From contig NC_089823.1 of assembly GCF_035046505.1 (NCBI RefSeq), forward strand, positions 8,908,044 through 8,972,043: 64,000 nucleotides of DNA, in the 5' to 3' direction. The translations under genes were made by a program, and so were the position numbers. Under the pieces are notes generated by a model. It searched no databases. It was not told where the DNA came from and saw nothing but the letters and a program-made list of their open reading frames with translations. Source of the DNA: Tiliqua scincoides. Its lineage: Eukaryota > Chordata > Lepidosauria > Squamata > Scincidae. This document shows, piece after piece, positions 39,672-51,119 of the stretch. The first letter of the stretch is position 1; each line of letters starts with the position of its first letter.

Positions 39672-40640
39672 AGGCACAGCTGGAATTTATTTATCCTGCT
39701 TTTCTATCCCGCTAAGGGCTCTCAAGGCGGCTTATAAATAAAACGATAAAACAATATGAAAAACAGTGATATACGATAAAAACAAAACAATAAGGCACAA
39801 TAAACTTGGATCACCATTAAAATATGTTCATTAAAAAAGCACCAGCCCACCCCACTCCCTGAGTCAGCATAAAAAGGCTTCCCTGGATAAAAAGGTCTTA
39901 AGCCCCTGCCAAAAGGATTCTAAAGAGGGAGCTGTTCTCTGTTCCAGGGGGAGGGAGTTCCACAGATGGGGAGCCAACACCGAGAAGGCCCTCTTTCTTG
40001 CCGCCACCCCCCTCTCCTCCACTGGTGGCGGCACAGTTAGAAGGGCCCCCTCTGATGTTCTGAGAGGATGGGTCGGATTGTATGGAAGGAGGCAGTCCCT
40101 CAAATACCCTGGACCCGAGCCATATAGAGCTTTAAAAGTCAAAACCAGCACTTTGAATTCAGCCTGGAAATGAACTGGCAGCCATTGCAGCCACTGAAGC
40201 AGCCCGACTGAGTCAAACCAACAAGCCCCAGCATCCACGTTCTGCATGTGTTGCAGTTTCCGAACCGTCTTCAGAGTCAGCCCCACGAAGAGCACGTTGC
40301 AGGAATCTAAGCTGGATGTCACTAGGGCATGGGTCGCCAGGGCCAAGTCTGAGCGACCCAGGAATGGTGGCAGCTGGCAAATGGGCTGAAGCTGAGTGAA
40401 GGCTCCCCTGGCCACATCCACCACCTGGGAATCCAGGAACAGCTGTGGATCCAGGAGCACCCCTAAGCTGCAGACCTGCACCTTTGGAGGGAGTGCAACC
40501 CCGTTCAGAACTGGACGATAGTCCAGTACCCGAGTCTTGGACTTCCAGACCAGGAAAACCTCTGTCCTATCAGAATTTAATTTCAGCTTGTTTGCCCACA
40601 TCGCCCACAGTGGGATTTCAGTGTTAAAGGGAAATGAGCT
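39672..40640 (-). mobile_element. L2 LINE, 3' part
   Basis: The minus strand encodes MWANKLKLNSDRTEVFLVWK, LGVLLDPQLFLDSQV, KTVRKLQHMQNVDAG, LTFKALYGSGPGYL and APHLWNSLPLEQRTAPSLES, the end of the L2 protein. The 265-codon stretch is open. The 3' end is an A-rich tail with aataaaacgataaaac-type units. Confidence 0.88.
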
Positions 40641-40783
40641 GCTCTGTTTCTGGCAACACAAGTCTAGACCTGTCTACTCCAAAGTAAGACCCAGTGTGTT
40701 AAGTGGGGATTACTCCCAGGAAAGAGCGTATAGCATAGCAGCTTCTATCGACGTCCCATTACAGCTAGGGTGGTTGTCGAGAG

Positions 40784-40983
40784 CATTGGCATAGCTAGAG
40801 GGGGTGCAAAGCACTAAGTTTTGCAGGGAGCCTCACTGCGGTGTGCAAACAGCCCCTCCCTTTCCCCTTCACCTCCGTTTTGCTCCCACTGCCCGCCAAA
40901 GGGGAGGGTGAGGGGCCGTTTGCATGGCACATTCAGGTGCCTGCAAAACTTAGTGCTTTGCACTCCCTCTTGCCACACCACTG
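40784..40983. mobile_element. hAT-like MITE (family E)
   Basis: CATTGGCATAGCTAGAGG at the left is mirrored by cttgccacaccactg. The interior has gcaaagcactaagttttgca and its reverse aaaacttagtgctttgca. Confidence 0.7.
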
Positions 40984-41049
40984 GTTGGGAGATGCTATCT
41001 TGGCACTCTGCGCGCTTTCCAAGAGGGGGAGAAGAGAAAGGCAGGGTTG

Positions 41050-41880
41050 TATTTTAAGGCTTTCACACCAGACAGCCACCAAACCCACCCACCCTGTAGA
41101 ATACAAACAGTACTGCTAGACCCGCCAAAGGCAGGACCCACACTGTATTTGCAGAATACATTGAATACATTTGCAGAATCAAGCACTGATCTTGCTTTTG
41201 CCAGCAGGGAAGGAACCAGTTTTGGTAGATAGGAAGGTGAAGAGTTAAATGGGGCAGAAGAGGACAGAACTGATTCCAAGTCCAATAAGCAAGAAGTGAA
41301 TTGAATTTGCTTCTTTGCTTGTGCATGACTGTCATGCAATGCTTCCAGGGAGGCATTCGTGCAAAGATAGATACATCATGGGATAGGTCCCATGTCTGTG
41401 ACCACCCGCTTGGCAGGTACATCAACTCATCCTGGATGCGTCCTAAGAATTCTGTAAAAGGCATTTTACTTCTGGTTGCCCTATATGGGAGTAATGGCAA
41501 CATGTCTGCCTCTAGCCATCAGAGGGCAGCAAGTCTACAGCAAAAGCTGTGGTCTTCCTCCTCAGCATTTTTGTTGGTTTTGATTTATTAAGATTCTGGG
41601 GCGGGGGTGGGGGGTGGGAACCCCAACCTAGGATAATAGACCCCTGTCTACAGCAGGTACAGGAAGGAGCTCTGATTTTCCAGGAGCAAAGGCACAACTT
41701 AAATACACAACGTACTCTTGATATAGGGGTATTCACATGGCACGCAGCATACACGAATAGGTGTCTGTATGAACAGGGGTCTTTGTTGTACAGTCATAGC
41801 TGTGGCCTTTAGGAGCTGCATAGGAGGCTGGAGTTCAAAAGAGTACCTCAGAGGTTTGGGCTGATGAGGCTAATGTTCAT
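41050..41880. other. Unassigned intergenic sequence
   Basis: No repeat with recognisable ends and no coding pattern. A G-rich run occurs at about 41598-41619. Confidence 0.4.
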
Positions 41881-41884
41881 TTTC

Positions 41885-42112
41885 CAGTGATTTTCAATCC
41901 TTTTCATCTCATGGCACATTGACAAGGCCTTAAATGGTCAAGGCACACCATCAGTTTTTGGACAATGGAAAGGCATATTGTTTTGCTGGTAGGAGTCTCA
42001 TATTCCCCAATGGTCCTCCTACTAATTAATGACCCTCCCCAAAATCCAGCAGCACACCTGCAGACCATTGGTAGCACACCAATGTGCCATGCACACTGGT
42101 TGAAAATCTCTG
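41885..42112. mobile_element. hAT MITE (family D)
   Basis: CAGTGATTTTCAATCC and GGTTGAAAATCTCTG are inverted ends. The interior catctcatggcaca is shared with 13263-13464. No matching flank duplication. Confidence 0.65.
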
Positions 42113-42841
42113 GTTTAGATGGCCAAGTTGTCCTGGCAGAGTCTTCCTGCAGCTGCTTCAGGTCGGGAGCTGCCTTCTGTGTAGCTGTAATTTCAAAACC
42201 ACTTTCCAAGCCAAGTGAGTGGTTTTCTGAGATATTCCTCAAGCTTCAATAAGCCTCTTTTGAAAGAGCCAAAAGGACAGGAGACAATGGCACTTCCCAA
42301 AGTGCATGTGTGTTGAACCGAGCTCCTTAGCATAGATTCTGTTTCTGCAGTTTTGTCAGAAGGGTCAACCTCAATGGGGGGGGGGGATGTCTCTGGAGGT
42401 GGGAGAGAGTTCCGATTGGATGTTGCTAGAAGGGGTCATTTTAGAGTCCTGCATTATTCTTTGTTGGAGTCCTTCTGCTTACCGCTCTAATTCCAAAATA
42501 CTCTTGAAACCCATTAATGAATTTTAATGCAATGAATGAATTTTAATGCAAGCTATATCTCTTGCTACTCCCTCCCCCCAGCCATGTTCTGTGAGGACAG
42601 TTTGCTGGCCATTCTTTTCACAGTTCTTCTTTGCTTGAATAGGTTATAACAGGATTAAGAGGTTTTCCACACACTGGTCAACTATGTATGAGCTTGGAAA
42701 GGAATGGATTTCTTCACAAGTGCATGCAAATCTCTTTCATGATTTACATTGGCAGATCTCAGGAGTGGAACCGGTGGGGGCGGGGGCGATCCAGTTGACA
42801 CCAAGATGAACAGAAATGGAACCTCCACAAGGGAGCACTGG

Positions 42842-43512
42842 GATGCAGGTCTCTTGTTATCTGGTGTGCTCCATGGGGCATTTGGTGGGCTGCTTTGAGA
42901 CACAGGAAGCTGGACTAGATGGGCCTATGGCCTGATCCAGTGGGGCTGTTCTTATGTTCTTAACTACAATTCCCAGGAAGCCTTGCAGGTCTCTTGTTAT
43001 CTGGTGTGCTCCCTGGGGCATTTGGTGGGCCACTGTGAGACACAGGAAGCTGGACTAGATGGGCCTATGGCCTGATCCAGTGGGGCTGTTCTTATGTTCT
43101 TAACTACAATTCCCAGGAAGCCTTGCAGGTCTCTTGTTATCTGGTGTGCTCCCTGGGCATTTGGTGGGCCACTGTGAGACACAGGAAGCTGGACTAGATG
43201 GGCCTATGGCCTGATCCAGTGAGGCTGTTCTTATGTTGTTAACTACAATTCCCAGGAGGCCTTGCAGGTCTCTTGTTATCTGGTGTGCTCCCTGGGCATT
43301 TGGTGGGCCACTGTGAGATACAGGAAGCTGGACTAGATGGGCCTATGGCCTGCTCCAGTGGGGCTGTTCTTATGTTCTTAACTACAATTCCCAGGAGGCC
43401 TTGCAGGTCTCTTGTTATCTGGTGCGCTCCCTGGGGCATTTGGTGGGCCGCTGTGAGATACAGGAAGCTGGCCTAGATGGGCCTATAGCTTGATCCAGAG
43501 GGGCTGTTCTTA
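42842..43512 (+). repeat. Tandem array of five CR1 3' tails, unit about 139 bp
   Basis: Five copies of the CR1 tail (gcaggtctcttgttatctgg to ggggctgttcttatgttctt) are separated by four identical-length linkers holding AACTACAATTCCCAGG. Linkers start at 42961, 43101, 43240 and 43379, so spacing is 140, 139 and 139. Copies differ by only a few bases, so the amplification is recent. Each tail is about 115 bp and each linker about 24 bp. Confidence 0.92.
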
Positions 43513-44003
43513 GAGACCTCAAGACATTGCAGAGTTGTCAAGGGAAGAATACTTTTGTAGGAACATATCCTAATAGTAGATGTTCCCTGTTACTGGTGTC
43601 ATACTACAAAACAGCAGTTTTTCAGTGTGAGCTGGTACCAGGCGCACGTATGCTTAATGGTTTACAAACACATTGAGAACATCTGGGCTCTAACCTTGGG
43701 GTCCAGACAGGTAAAACCCAGCACAGATTTCAAGATGATGAAGATAAACAGTATTTATATAATGGTTTTCAACGAAAAGTTCATAAAGCAGTTTACAGAG
43801 AAAAATCAAATCACTAATGGTTCGGATACTGCCTCTTGGTGAGGTGAGAAACCCATCAGTTGTCTCTATTCTGCAGCCTGATTGGAGGATCTTTGTGCAG
43901 ACTGTGGTGAAGAGATAAAGCTGGAAGGATCGATGGACAGGTGGACCATTCGAGAAAGGGACTAGAACTAGGAGACTGTTCATGCGGGGAATGTCCCCAT
44001 TAA

Positions 44004-44166
44004 GGGCCAGATCCTTTCCAATTTTCACTGCACTTGCACAGACATACCAACGGGCATATGCTGCATTCTGTGGTAGGGGGCAGTCACTGAGGCCTCCACC
44101 AGGTAAGGGAATGTTTGTTCCCTTTCCTTGAAGCTTCATTGTGGAAAGTTGGATAGGATTGGGCCC
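44004..44166. mobile_element. Harbinger-like MITE with TAA target duplication
   Basis: The ends are GGGCCAGATCCTTTCC and GGATAGGATTGGGCCC. TAA lies on both sides (44001-44003 and 44167-44169). Internal ggtaagggaatgtttgttcc is shared with 53731-53931. Confidence 0.8.
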
Positions 44167-44169
44167 TAA

Positions 44170-44724
44170 CAGCCCAATCCTGAGCTCCCATGGCACGCAG
44201 CTTCAGCGGCATGGAAAACAGCTGCCGCCACATCCTGTGCACCACGGGTGGCACCTCGCGAGAAGGAGACTTTCATCCCCTTCTCCCGGGTAAGGAAAGT
44301 AGCCCCTCAATGGGGCTACTCAATTCACTGCCGACGAAAAGGTCGGCGGTGAGGTAAAGGTGTTCGTGTAGGGCACTGAGCCCCACACGAATCGACAGGA
44401 TCCGGTGGATGTCTGCTCCACTGGACCTGCTTCCCTTCCCTCCACTCCCTCCCCCAGCACGCCTCCCGCCTGCCCTCTCCCAGCCTCCCGCCTCCCCGTC
44501 ACGCCTCCTCCCCGCCCTCTCCCCACCCTCCGTCCGCCTCCATCCTCTCCGGAATGCCTCCTCCCCACTTCACCCCATGCTCCCGCTTTCCTTACTGTGG
44601 CTCAGTGGTCCATGTGATCACCAAGCGACAGAGGCCGAGCACTCAACTGGCACTAGCCCAGCACGGGCGCTGGCCCAGCGTTAAGTCTCGCAAATGTGCC
44701 ATAATCAAGCTCAGGATTGGGCTC
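44170..44724. mobile_element. Harbinger-like element, 555 bp, abutting the previous one
   Basis: The ends CAGCCCAATCCTGAGCTC and AGCTCAGGATTGGGCTC are inverted. TAA lies at 44167-44169 and 44725-44727. The interior is unusually GC-rich (cctcccgcctgccctctccc) with several CpG. Open frames here are proline-rich low-complexity and not genes. A related fragment ends near 63002. Confidence 0.75.
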
Positions 44725-44727
44725 TAA

Positions 44728-46330
44728 GTCTCCATTCTTGCACTATGACTTCTACCATCCAGTCTTCTGCATGCGAGAGCTACAGGGCAGGACTGCTAAG
44801 GGATGAGGGAACAGCTATTTCAGTCACATGGAACATGTATTAAACTTATCAGAGCTGCCTCCTTGTGAGTTGGTGGTATATCACGTGGTGTAGGATGAAG
44901 CAGAGCTACCCTAACGTTCATGTTCTACTTCCAGGGAACCTTTCTGCATTGCCTCGTCAGCCGCAGAAGCCTTGCATGATGTAGGCATTTCTGGGGCACC
45001 TCCTCTCTGCATCTGAGGTTGGGCGGTGGCTGAGGGCCCACACCCACAAGAGGGCCCATTTGGCCAGGCCAGCCACTGAATTCTGGCAGCATAGCACCCA
45101 GTGCACCATCAGGGGTGGGCAATTGCGCCATTTGTTCAATGAAGCTTCCTCCTTCCAAGTATCAGTGGAGCCCACAGGAGCCAGCCATGTGGCTGGAAAG
45201 CGGGATTGCTACAAACCACCTCCCCCAGCTTCCCTGCCCCTTTTCTCCCCTTCTCTGGTTCTCCAGCCAATTCTAAAGCAAGAACCGCCTTGGGATCCTC
45301 CTCCTGCCCTCCCTCATCTAAAGGAAAAAATCAGGCCGCCCATCCTTCGTCCAAAGACTATTGGTTCCTTCAGAGATGAACAAGATGAACAACAACTCCT
45401 GCCTCCACTCCTCCTGCTCAATGCAAAAGCAAAACATTAACCCTTCTCTGCCTCCTGGCTGGAACTTCTCTACTGCTTGCCAGGTCTGAATGATGGCCCC
45501 ACGAGGTCTTTCATGTTGCAAAAAAAGTAAGCAAGCACACCCAGATGGACTCGAGTTTGCATGCGTGGGGACCGAGTATGCACAGAGTTGAGACAATGCC
45601 TGAGTCATTCAAGGTGACTCAAGTCTCCACAAGTCAGCAAAAAACACGTGTTTTTTGTGACTTGGACTCAAGTCACCTGACCTGCCTCGAGTTCCCATCC
45701 CTCCGTGTGTTTGTAAAAACCACACATGAAGGATCACTGGGAAAGAGGTTTCCAGTGGCAACCTTTGGCACAGAAAACATCTAAGCCAGCCCTTTCCAGA
45801 GGAGGAGATTTTCTAATTCTTCTCATTTCTAATTAAAGCCCTCAAAGAGGCTCAAAGGGTCCTGTATATATTCCCTCTGTTGCAGGAAAATGTGCGTTTT
45901 TCTGCAAAAGTCTTTTAAAAGTCATTCAAACAAAGTGTTGCCTATTCTTCCTTAGTGAAAAGTATCCCAAAGGGGTGCTTGACAAATTAAATCCAGCTCA
46001 ACAAAGCAGACCAAGATGGTGTGTTTATACAGTGAATCTCATCCTGCTTTTTGAACAACACAATGAAAAAACCCCTCTTTATGTGTATGTGTACATGTGC
46101 CACTTGAAAAATGCATACCTGAAATTCTATAGGGCTGCAACCCCAATTCCACTTATCCTTGCAAAACAGAGAAGCTTCCAACCTGCAGTTAGACCATGAA
46201 CAGCTTCTGTTAAGCTCACATACCCCTACTCTGCAGCTGGCTTCTAAGCAAGCTCAGAGCACATGCTAAAGTTGCAGAGACATTTTTATCCATATTTTTT
46301 TTTAAAAACTTGGATACATTTAATTTATTG
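44728..46330. other. Unassigned intergenic sequence
   Basis: Mostly unrecognised. No exon-like conservation and no inverted ends found. Confidence 0.35.
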
Positions 46331-46442
46331 AATTTATATGCCACCCTTCCATATTGCTAGTCTCAGCATGGTGAACAAGTCAGTAAAACAATAAAACAGC
46401 AAATCATGATTAAACAGAATCATATAGAGCCTCCCCCCAAAA

Positions 46443-47188
46443 AAGGCCAATTCTATGCTTGGGATCATTAGGAAGGGTATTGAGAACAAAACGGCTAGTA
46501 TTATAATGCCGTTGTACAAATCTATGGTAAGGCCACACCTGGAGTATTGTGTCCAGTTCTGGTCACCGCATCTCAAAAAAGACATAGTGGAAATGGAAAA
46601 GGTGCAAAAGAGAGCGACTAAGATGATTACGGGGCTGGGGCACCTTCCTTATGAGGAAAGGCTACGGCGTTTGGGCCTCTTCAGCCTAGAAAAGAGACGC
46701 CTGAGGCGGGACATGATTGAGACATACAAAATTATGCAGGGGATGGACAGAGTGGATAGGGAGATGCTCCTTACACTCTCACATAATACCAGAACCAGGG
46801 GACATCCACTAAAATTGAGTGTTGGGCGGGTTAGGACAGACAAAAGAAAATATGTCTTTACTCAGCATGTGGTCGGTCTGTGGAACTCCTTGCCACAGGA
46901 TGTGGTGCTGGCGTCTACCCTAGACTCCTTTAAAAGGGGATTGGACAAGTTTCTGGAGGAAAAATCCATTACGGGGTACAAGCCATGATGTGTATGCGCA
47001 ACCTCCTGATTTTAGAAATGGGTTATGTCAGAATGCCAGATGCAAGGGAGGGCACCAGGATGAGGTCTCTTGTTATCTGGTGTGCTCCCTGGGGCATTTG
47101 GTGGGCCGCTGTGAGATACAGGAAGCTGGACTAGATGGGCCTATGGCCTGATCCAGTGGGGCTGTTCTTATGTTCTTATGTTCTTATG
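46443..47188 (+). mobile_element. CR1 LINE, 3' part with open frame
   Basis: A 177-codon frame begins [20 protein letters not shown]. It continues [40 protein letters not shown] and [16 protein letters not shown], ending [12 protein letters not shown]. The untranslated tail ends in three TTCTTATG octamers. The frame is uninterrupted, so this is one of the younger CR1 copies. Confidence 0.92.
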
Positions 47189-47299
47189 TAAAAGCAAGGA
47201 GCTAATTTTTTTTTTTAAGCACTAGAATAAAATCTAGTTTAAAAGGTGTAGGAAGGAAAAGTGTTTTTGCCTGGCCCAGGAAACACAGGTGCCAGATGA

Positions 47300-47389
47300 C
47301 AGCCCAATCCTATGCATGTCTACTCAGAAGTAAGTCCCATCAGAGTCAATGGGGCTTACTCCCAGGAAAGGGTGGATAGGATTAGGTTG
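47300..47389. mobile_element. Short foldback MITE
   Basis: CAGCCCAATCCTATGC and GGATAGGATTAGGTTG are inverted ends. The centre has agtaagtccca and gggcttactccc. Same family as 24848-24937. Confidence 0.65.
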
Positions 47390-47395
47390 TAAATC

Positions 47396-47642
47396 TTCTA
47401 GGGAGGACACAACACTACTGGAAAGGATCTCACAGGGAAGCAGATTTAAGCTAGACGTGGGGAAGAATTTCATAACTGTAAGAGCTGTCCAGCACTAGAA
47501 TAGCCTGTCTTGTGCAAAATCATGGGCTCCTCTTGAGGTTGGCCACCTGTCAGGGATGCTGTAGCTGTTGTCTGCACTGAGTAGGAGGGTGGATTAGATG
47601 GCCTCCAAGATTCCCTTCCAATGCTAACATTCAATGATTCCT
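47396..47642 (+). mobile_element. CR1 LINE 3' end, older subfamily
   Basis: ggatctcacagggaagcaga then ggtggattagatggcctcca and the tcaatgattcc end resemble the avian-type CR1 end, not the TTCTTATG type of the other copies. Confidence 0.6.
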
Positions 47643-47751
47643 CAGTCACTCCTTGACTAATCTCAGCCATCTCTGGTTATAAACACAAATCAAGCAGCTG
47701 GAAATGGAAGGAGCATAAAATGGGGGAAAGAAAGAAGTTGAAGGTGTTGGG

Positions 47752-47826
47752 CTGCTGTGAGATACAGGAAGCTGGACTAGATGGGGCCTGGGCCTGATCT
47801 AGCAGGGCTCTTCTTATGTTCTTGTG
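47752..47826 (+). mobile_element. CR1 3' tail fragment
   Basis: gatacaggaagctggactag to ttcttatgttcttgtg. Confidence 0.75.
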
Positions 47827-48102
47827 AAGGTCATCAATCAAGCCTCCATTTTTTTTTTTTTAAACAGTCAGGGCTTTTATAACTTGGTCCCCTGTCTCCA
47901 CCCAACCCCATAAGTTTGTAGTGGCCTCATATAAATTATGTGCGAGCACTATTTGTTTCATATGCTTGCCATCAACCTTGAGTTTTCCAGAAATAACCAG
48001 AAACATAGGTCTATGCTTACAGAACGGAAGTGAGAGCTGTTATGTTCTGCTTCTTATACCAACTGATTGTAAATTCTAGCCAGGTTCTGCAGAAACCCTA
48101 CA

Positions 48103-48250
48103 ACTTTGGGCAGTGGTGCTGTGGTCAAACCATTTCCACCATATAGAAAATGTCACATCTGTTTCCAGTTCATTCAAGCCAAAACTGGAAACAGATATAT
48201 CATTTTCGAGATGGTGGAAATGGTTTGACTACAGCACCAGTACCCAAAGT
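48103..48250. repeat. 148-bp near-perfect hairpin (inverted repeat)
   Basis: The 68-bp arms (48103-48170 and 48183-48250) match at 60 of 68 positions around a 12-bp loop. The ends are ACTTTGGGCAGTGG and CCAGTACCCAAAGT. It is probably a foldback MITE. A transcript would fold into a long hairpin. No flanking duplication recognised. Confidence 0.85.
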
Positions 48251-48499
48251 ATCATGATAACTTATTTTTCCTACCCCTGCTCTGGGTGTAGTATTAATAA
48301 TAATTAATATTAATAATAAATGGGATCCTGTGCTCCCAAGGCTGCTAGAGGCCTTACATATTCCTGTGTGTGTGTGGTCATTTGTTATACCTTCTTTAGG
48401 TCATTCCAGGGTACCCAGAAGTCTGAACTGGAGAGCAAGTTGTGCAGTTAGGGACTTTTAGACCAAAAGACTGAAACTGAGTTCACACTTGATCTATGG

Positions 48500-49494
48500 T
48501 TGGCAACCTTCAGTCTCAAGAGACTATGGTATCGCGCTCTGAATGGTGGTTCTGAAACAACGTCTAGTGTGGCTGAAAAGGCCGATTTGGGAGTGACAAT
48601 CCCTTCCACACTGGGAGCAAGTGTAGTCTGTCCCTGGTCTGTCTCCCTGGCTATGGGCCGTCCTTCTTTGCCTCTGTCTGTTGGCCAAGTGTCTCTTCAA
48701 ACTGGGAGAGGCCATACTGCACAGCCTGCCTCTAAGCAGGACAGTCAGAGGCCAGGGTTTCCCATCTGTTGAGGTCCATCCCTAAGGGCTTCAGATCCCT
48801 CTTGCAGATGTCCTTGTATCGCAGCTGTGGTCTACCTGTAGGGCGCTTTCCCTGCACGAGTTCTCCATAGAGGAGATCCTTTGGGATCCGGCCATCGCCC
48901 ATTCTCACGACATGACCGAGCCAAAGCAGGTATCTCTGTTTCAGCAGTGCATACATGCTGGGGATTCCAGCTCATTCCAGGACTGTGTTGTTTGGAACTT
49001 TGTCCTGCCAGGTGATACTGAGGATGCGTCAGAGGCAGCGCATGTGGAAAGCATTCCGTTTCCTCTCCTGACTCGCTGCAGTACAGAATTGTACTCAGGA
49101 TGCAAGCTCTGTAGACCTGTAGACCTGGAATGTTCCGTCAACTTCTTGTTGGACCAGACTCTCTTTGTGAGTCTGGAAAATGTGGTAGCTGCTTTACCGA
49201 TGCATTTGTTTAGCTCGGTATCCAGAGAAAGAGTGTTGGAGATCGTTGAGCCAAGGTACACAAAGTCATGGACAACCTCCAGTTCATGCGCAGAGACTGT
49301 AATGCAGGGAGGTGAGTCCACATCCTGAACCATGACCTGCGTTTTCTTCAGGCAGATTGTCAGTCCAAAATCTTGGCAGGCCTTGCTAAAACGATCCATG
49401 AGCTGCTGGAGATCTCTGGCAGAGTGGGTAGTGACAGCTGCATTGTCGACAAAGAGGAAGTCACGCAGACATTTCAGCTGGACTTTGCTCTTGG
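48500..49494 (-). mobile_element. I/Vingi-like LINE, 5'-truncated, decayed
   Basis: It is about 1 kb, with the same protein segments as 9238-10727 (SKVQLKCLRDFLF, DFVYLGSTISNTLSL, RIPKDLLYGELVQ). Several small deletions break the frame. The 9-bp sequence cttgatcta flanks both ends (left near 48488, right near 49503), a likely target duplication. Its stem-loop carries a CUUG instead of a UUCG loop. Confidence 0.88.
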
Positions 49495-49704
49495 TCTGAG
49501 AGCTTGATCTACACTTGAGCTTGATCAATGCTTGATCTACAGAACGTGAATTACTAGACAAAATAGGAAAATATGACATTTTAATTTGGGGGTATGAAGA
49601 TGACCTCGTACCACTGGCTAGCATTCCAGCCACAAAAGCCCTCTCTCCATCTGGATTTCCCAGATTGGGCAAGGGTACTTGCAAAAATTTTTAAAAAAAT
49701 ATTT

Positions 49705-49785
49705 CAGAAACTTTTTGTGACCTGCCAAAAATCGACTCACAACCCTCTGGTGGGTCCTGACCCACAGTTTGGGAAACACCGGATT
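49705..49785. mobile_element. hAT fragment (family C), right end only
   Basis: ggtgggtcctgacccacagt then ttgggaaacaccgg matches the right end of 8471-9163. Confidence 0.6.
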
Positions 49786-50109
49786 AGGGTGTTCTTCATT
49801 CTGAACCAAAGAGATCCTGATTTCTTTTCTCAGAAGGGAGGACAGAAGCTGAAATGGGTGCATTTACACTAATCACGGAGTAAACCAAAAGGAACAGTGA
49901 TGGCTGAATCCTCACTAAAGTGGCAGCATGAACCAAACAGAAGCAAAATATTTGACGACTGAAATGAATGTGGGAGTACAGCACCACAGTCTGAGAGGCA
50001 TTTACAAATCATAGTAAATTATAGGCTCTGCTCAGCCAATGTTGTAAACTACTTCCCAATGTCTCGGTCTATGCTGAGATCATTGTGGGGAATTTTTCCT
50101 GCAATGAAA

Positions 50110-50322
50110 TGTTACGTGGGCCAGTAGTACTCTTTTTAGCAGGGGGAGAGTAACTGGCCCACCTCACCCCAGCAGTGTCTTTTCTAGTGGCTGTCTGCTG
50201 GTGTTCTTTTGCATCTTTTTAGATTGTGAGCCCTTTTGGGACAGGGAGCCATTTAGTTATTTGATTTTTTTCTCTGTAAACTGCTTTGTGAACTTTTAGT
50301 TGAAAAGCAGTATATAAACACT

Positions 50323-50383
<61 letters not shown>
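50110..50383 (+). mobile_element. L2-tailed SINE-like repeat with (TAA)n tail
   Basis: Contains ggcccacctcaccccagcag, tttttagattgtgagccctt and gaaaagcagtatataaacac. It ends in about 19 AAT units (50326-50382). Paralogue of 52600-52862. Confidence 0.75.
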
Positions 50384-50564
50384 CCTACAACATATGGAGC
50401 CTTGCCATTGCTAAAACTGCTCCTTGACTTTACCACTTAAGACTGGAGATGTGGGGGAATGATTGGATGGTTCTATGTAGAAATATTCTCAGTGCATAAA
50501 GTATAAAATATCAGAGAAAAGGATTTTATCCAAGCCTCCTTCCTGACGTTCTGTGTAAATATAT

Positions 50565-50890
50565 AAGATCAGACCCACTGGATCAGGCCATAGGCCCATC
50601 TAGTTCAGCTTCCTGTGTCTCACAGTAGCCCACCAAATGCCTCAGGGAGCACACCAGACAACAAGAGACCTGCATCCTGGTGCCCTCCCTTGCACCTGGC
50701 ATTCTGACATAGCCCATTTCTAAAATCAGGAGGTTGCGCATACACAGCATGGCTTGTAACCCATGATGGACTTTTCCTTCAGAAATTTGTCCAATCCCCT
50801 TTTAAAGGCATCCAGGCCAGATGCCATCACCACATCCTGTGGCAAGGAGTTCCACAGTCTAACTACATGCTGAGTAAAGAAATATTTTCA
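50565..50890 (-). mobile_element. CR1 LINE 3' end
   Basis: The plus strand shows gatcaggccataggcccatc through tgtccaatccccttttaaag to catgctgagtaaagaaatat, the reverse of the CR1 end. Confidence 0.88.
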
Positions 50891-50989
50891 AATATATATA
50901 TTTGCTCCTAAGTGGAAGCATTTGGTCAGCTAGGAGCCTGGGCAACTTCTTAGTCTTAGTATTAGGCTATCTCAGAATGCCAGATACTA

Positions 50990-51115
50990 TTGAATGGCAA
51001 CAAGATGCTGGTACCTTTGTTGTGCTCCCTGAGGCATCTGGCGGGCCACTGTGAGATACAGGAAGCTGGATTAGATGGGCTCTTGACCTGATCCAGCAGG
51101 GCTCTTCTTATGTTA
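50990..51115 (+). mobile_element. CR1 3' tail fragment
   Basis: ttgttgtgctccctgaggca to gggctcttcttatgtt. Confidence 0.7.
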
Positions 51116-51119
51116 AGTC

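Noticed and set aside
42842-43512. Regular repeat spacing resembling a CRISPR array
   Set aside because: The repeated part is a 115-bp CR1 tail, and the linkers are the same in each unit, not unique spacers. The genome is vertebrate.
44320-44690. Proline-, serine- or glycine-rich open frames on both strands
   Set aside because: They lie inside a GC-rich Harbinger-like element and are low-complexity in all frames. No splice or homology support.
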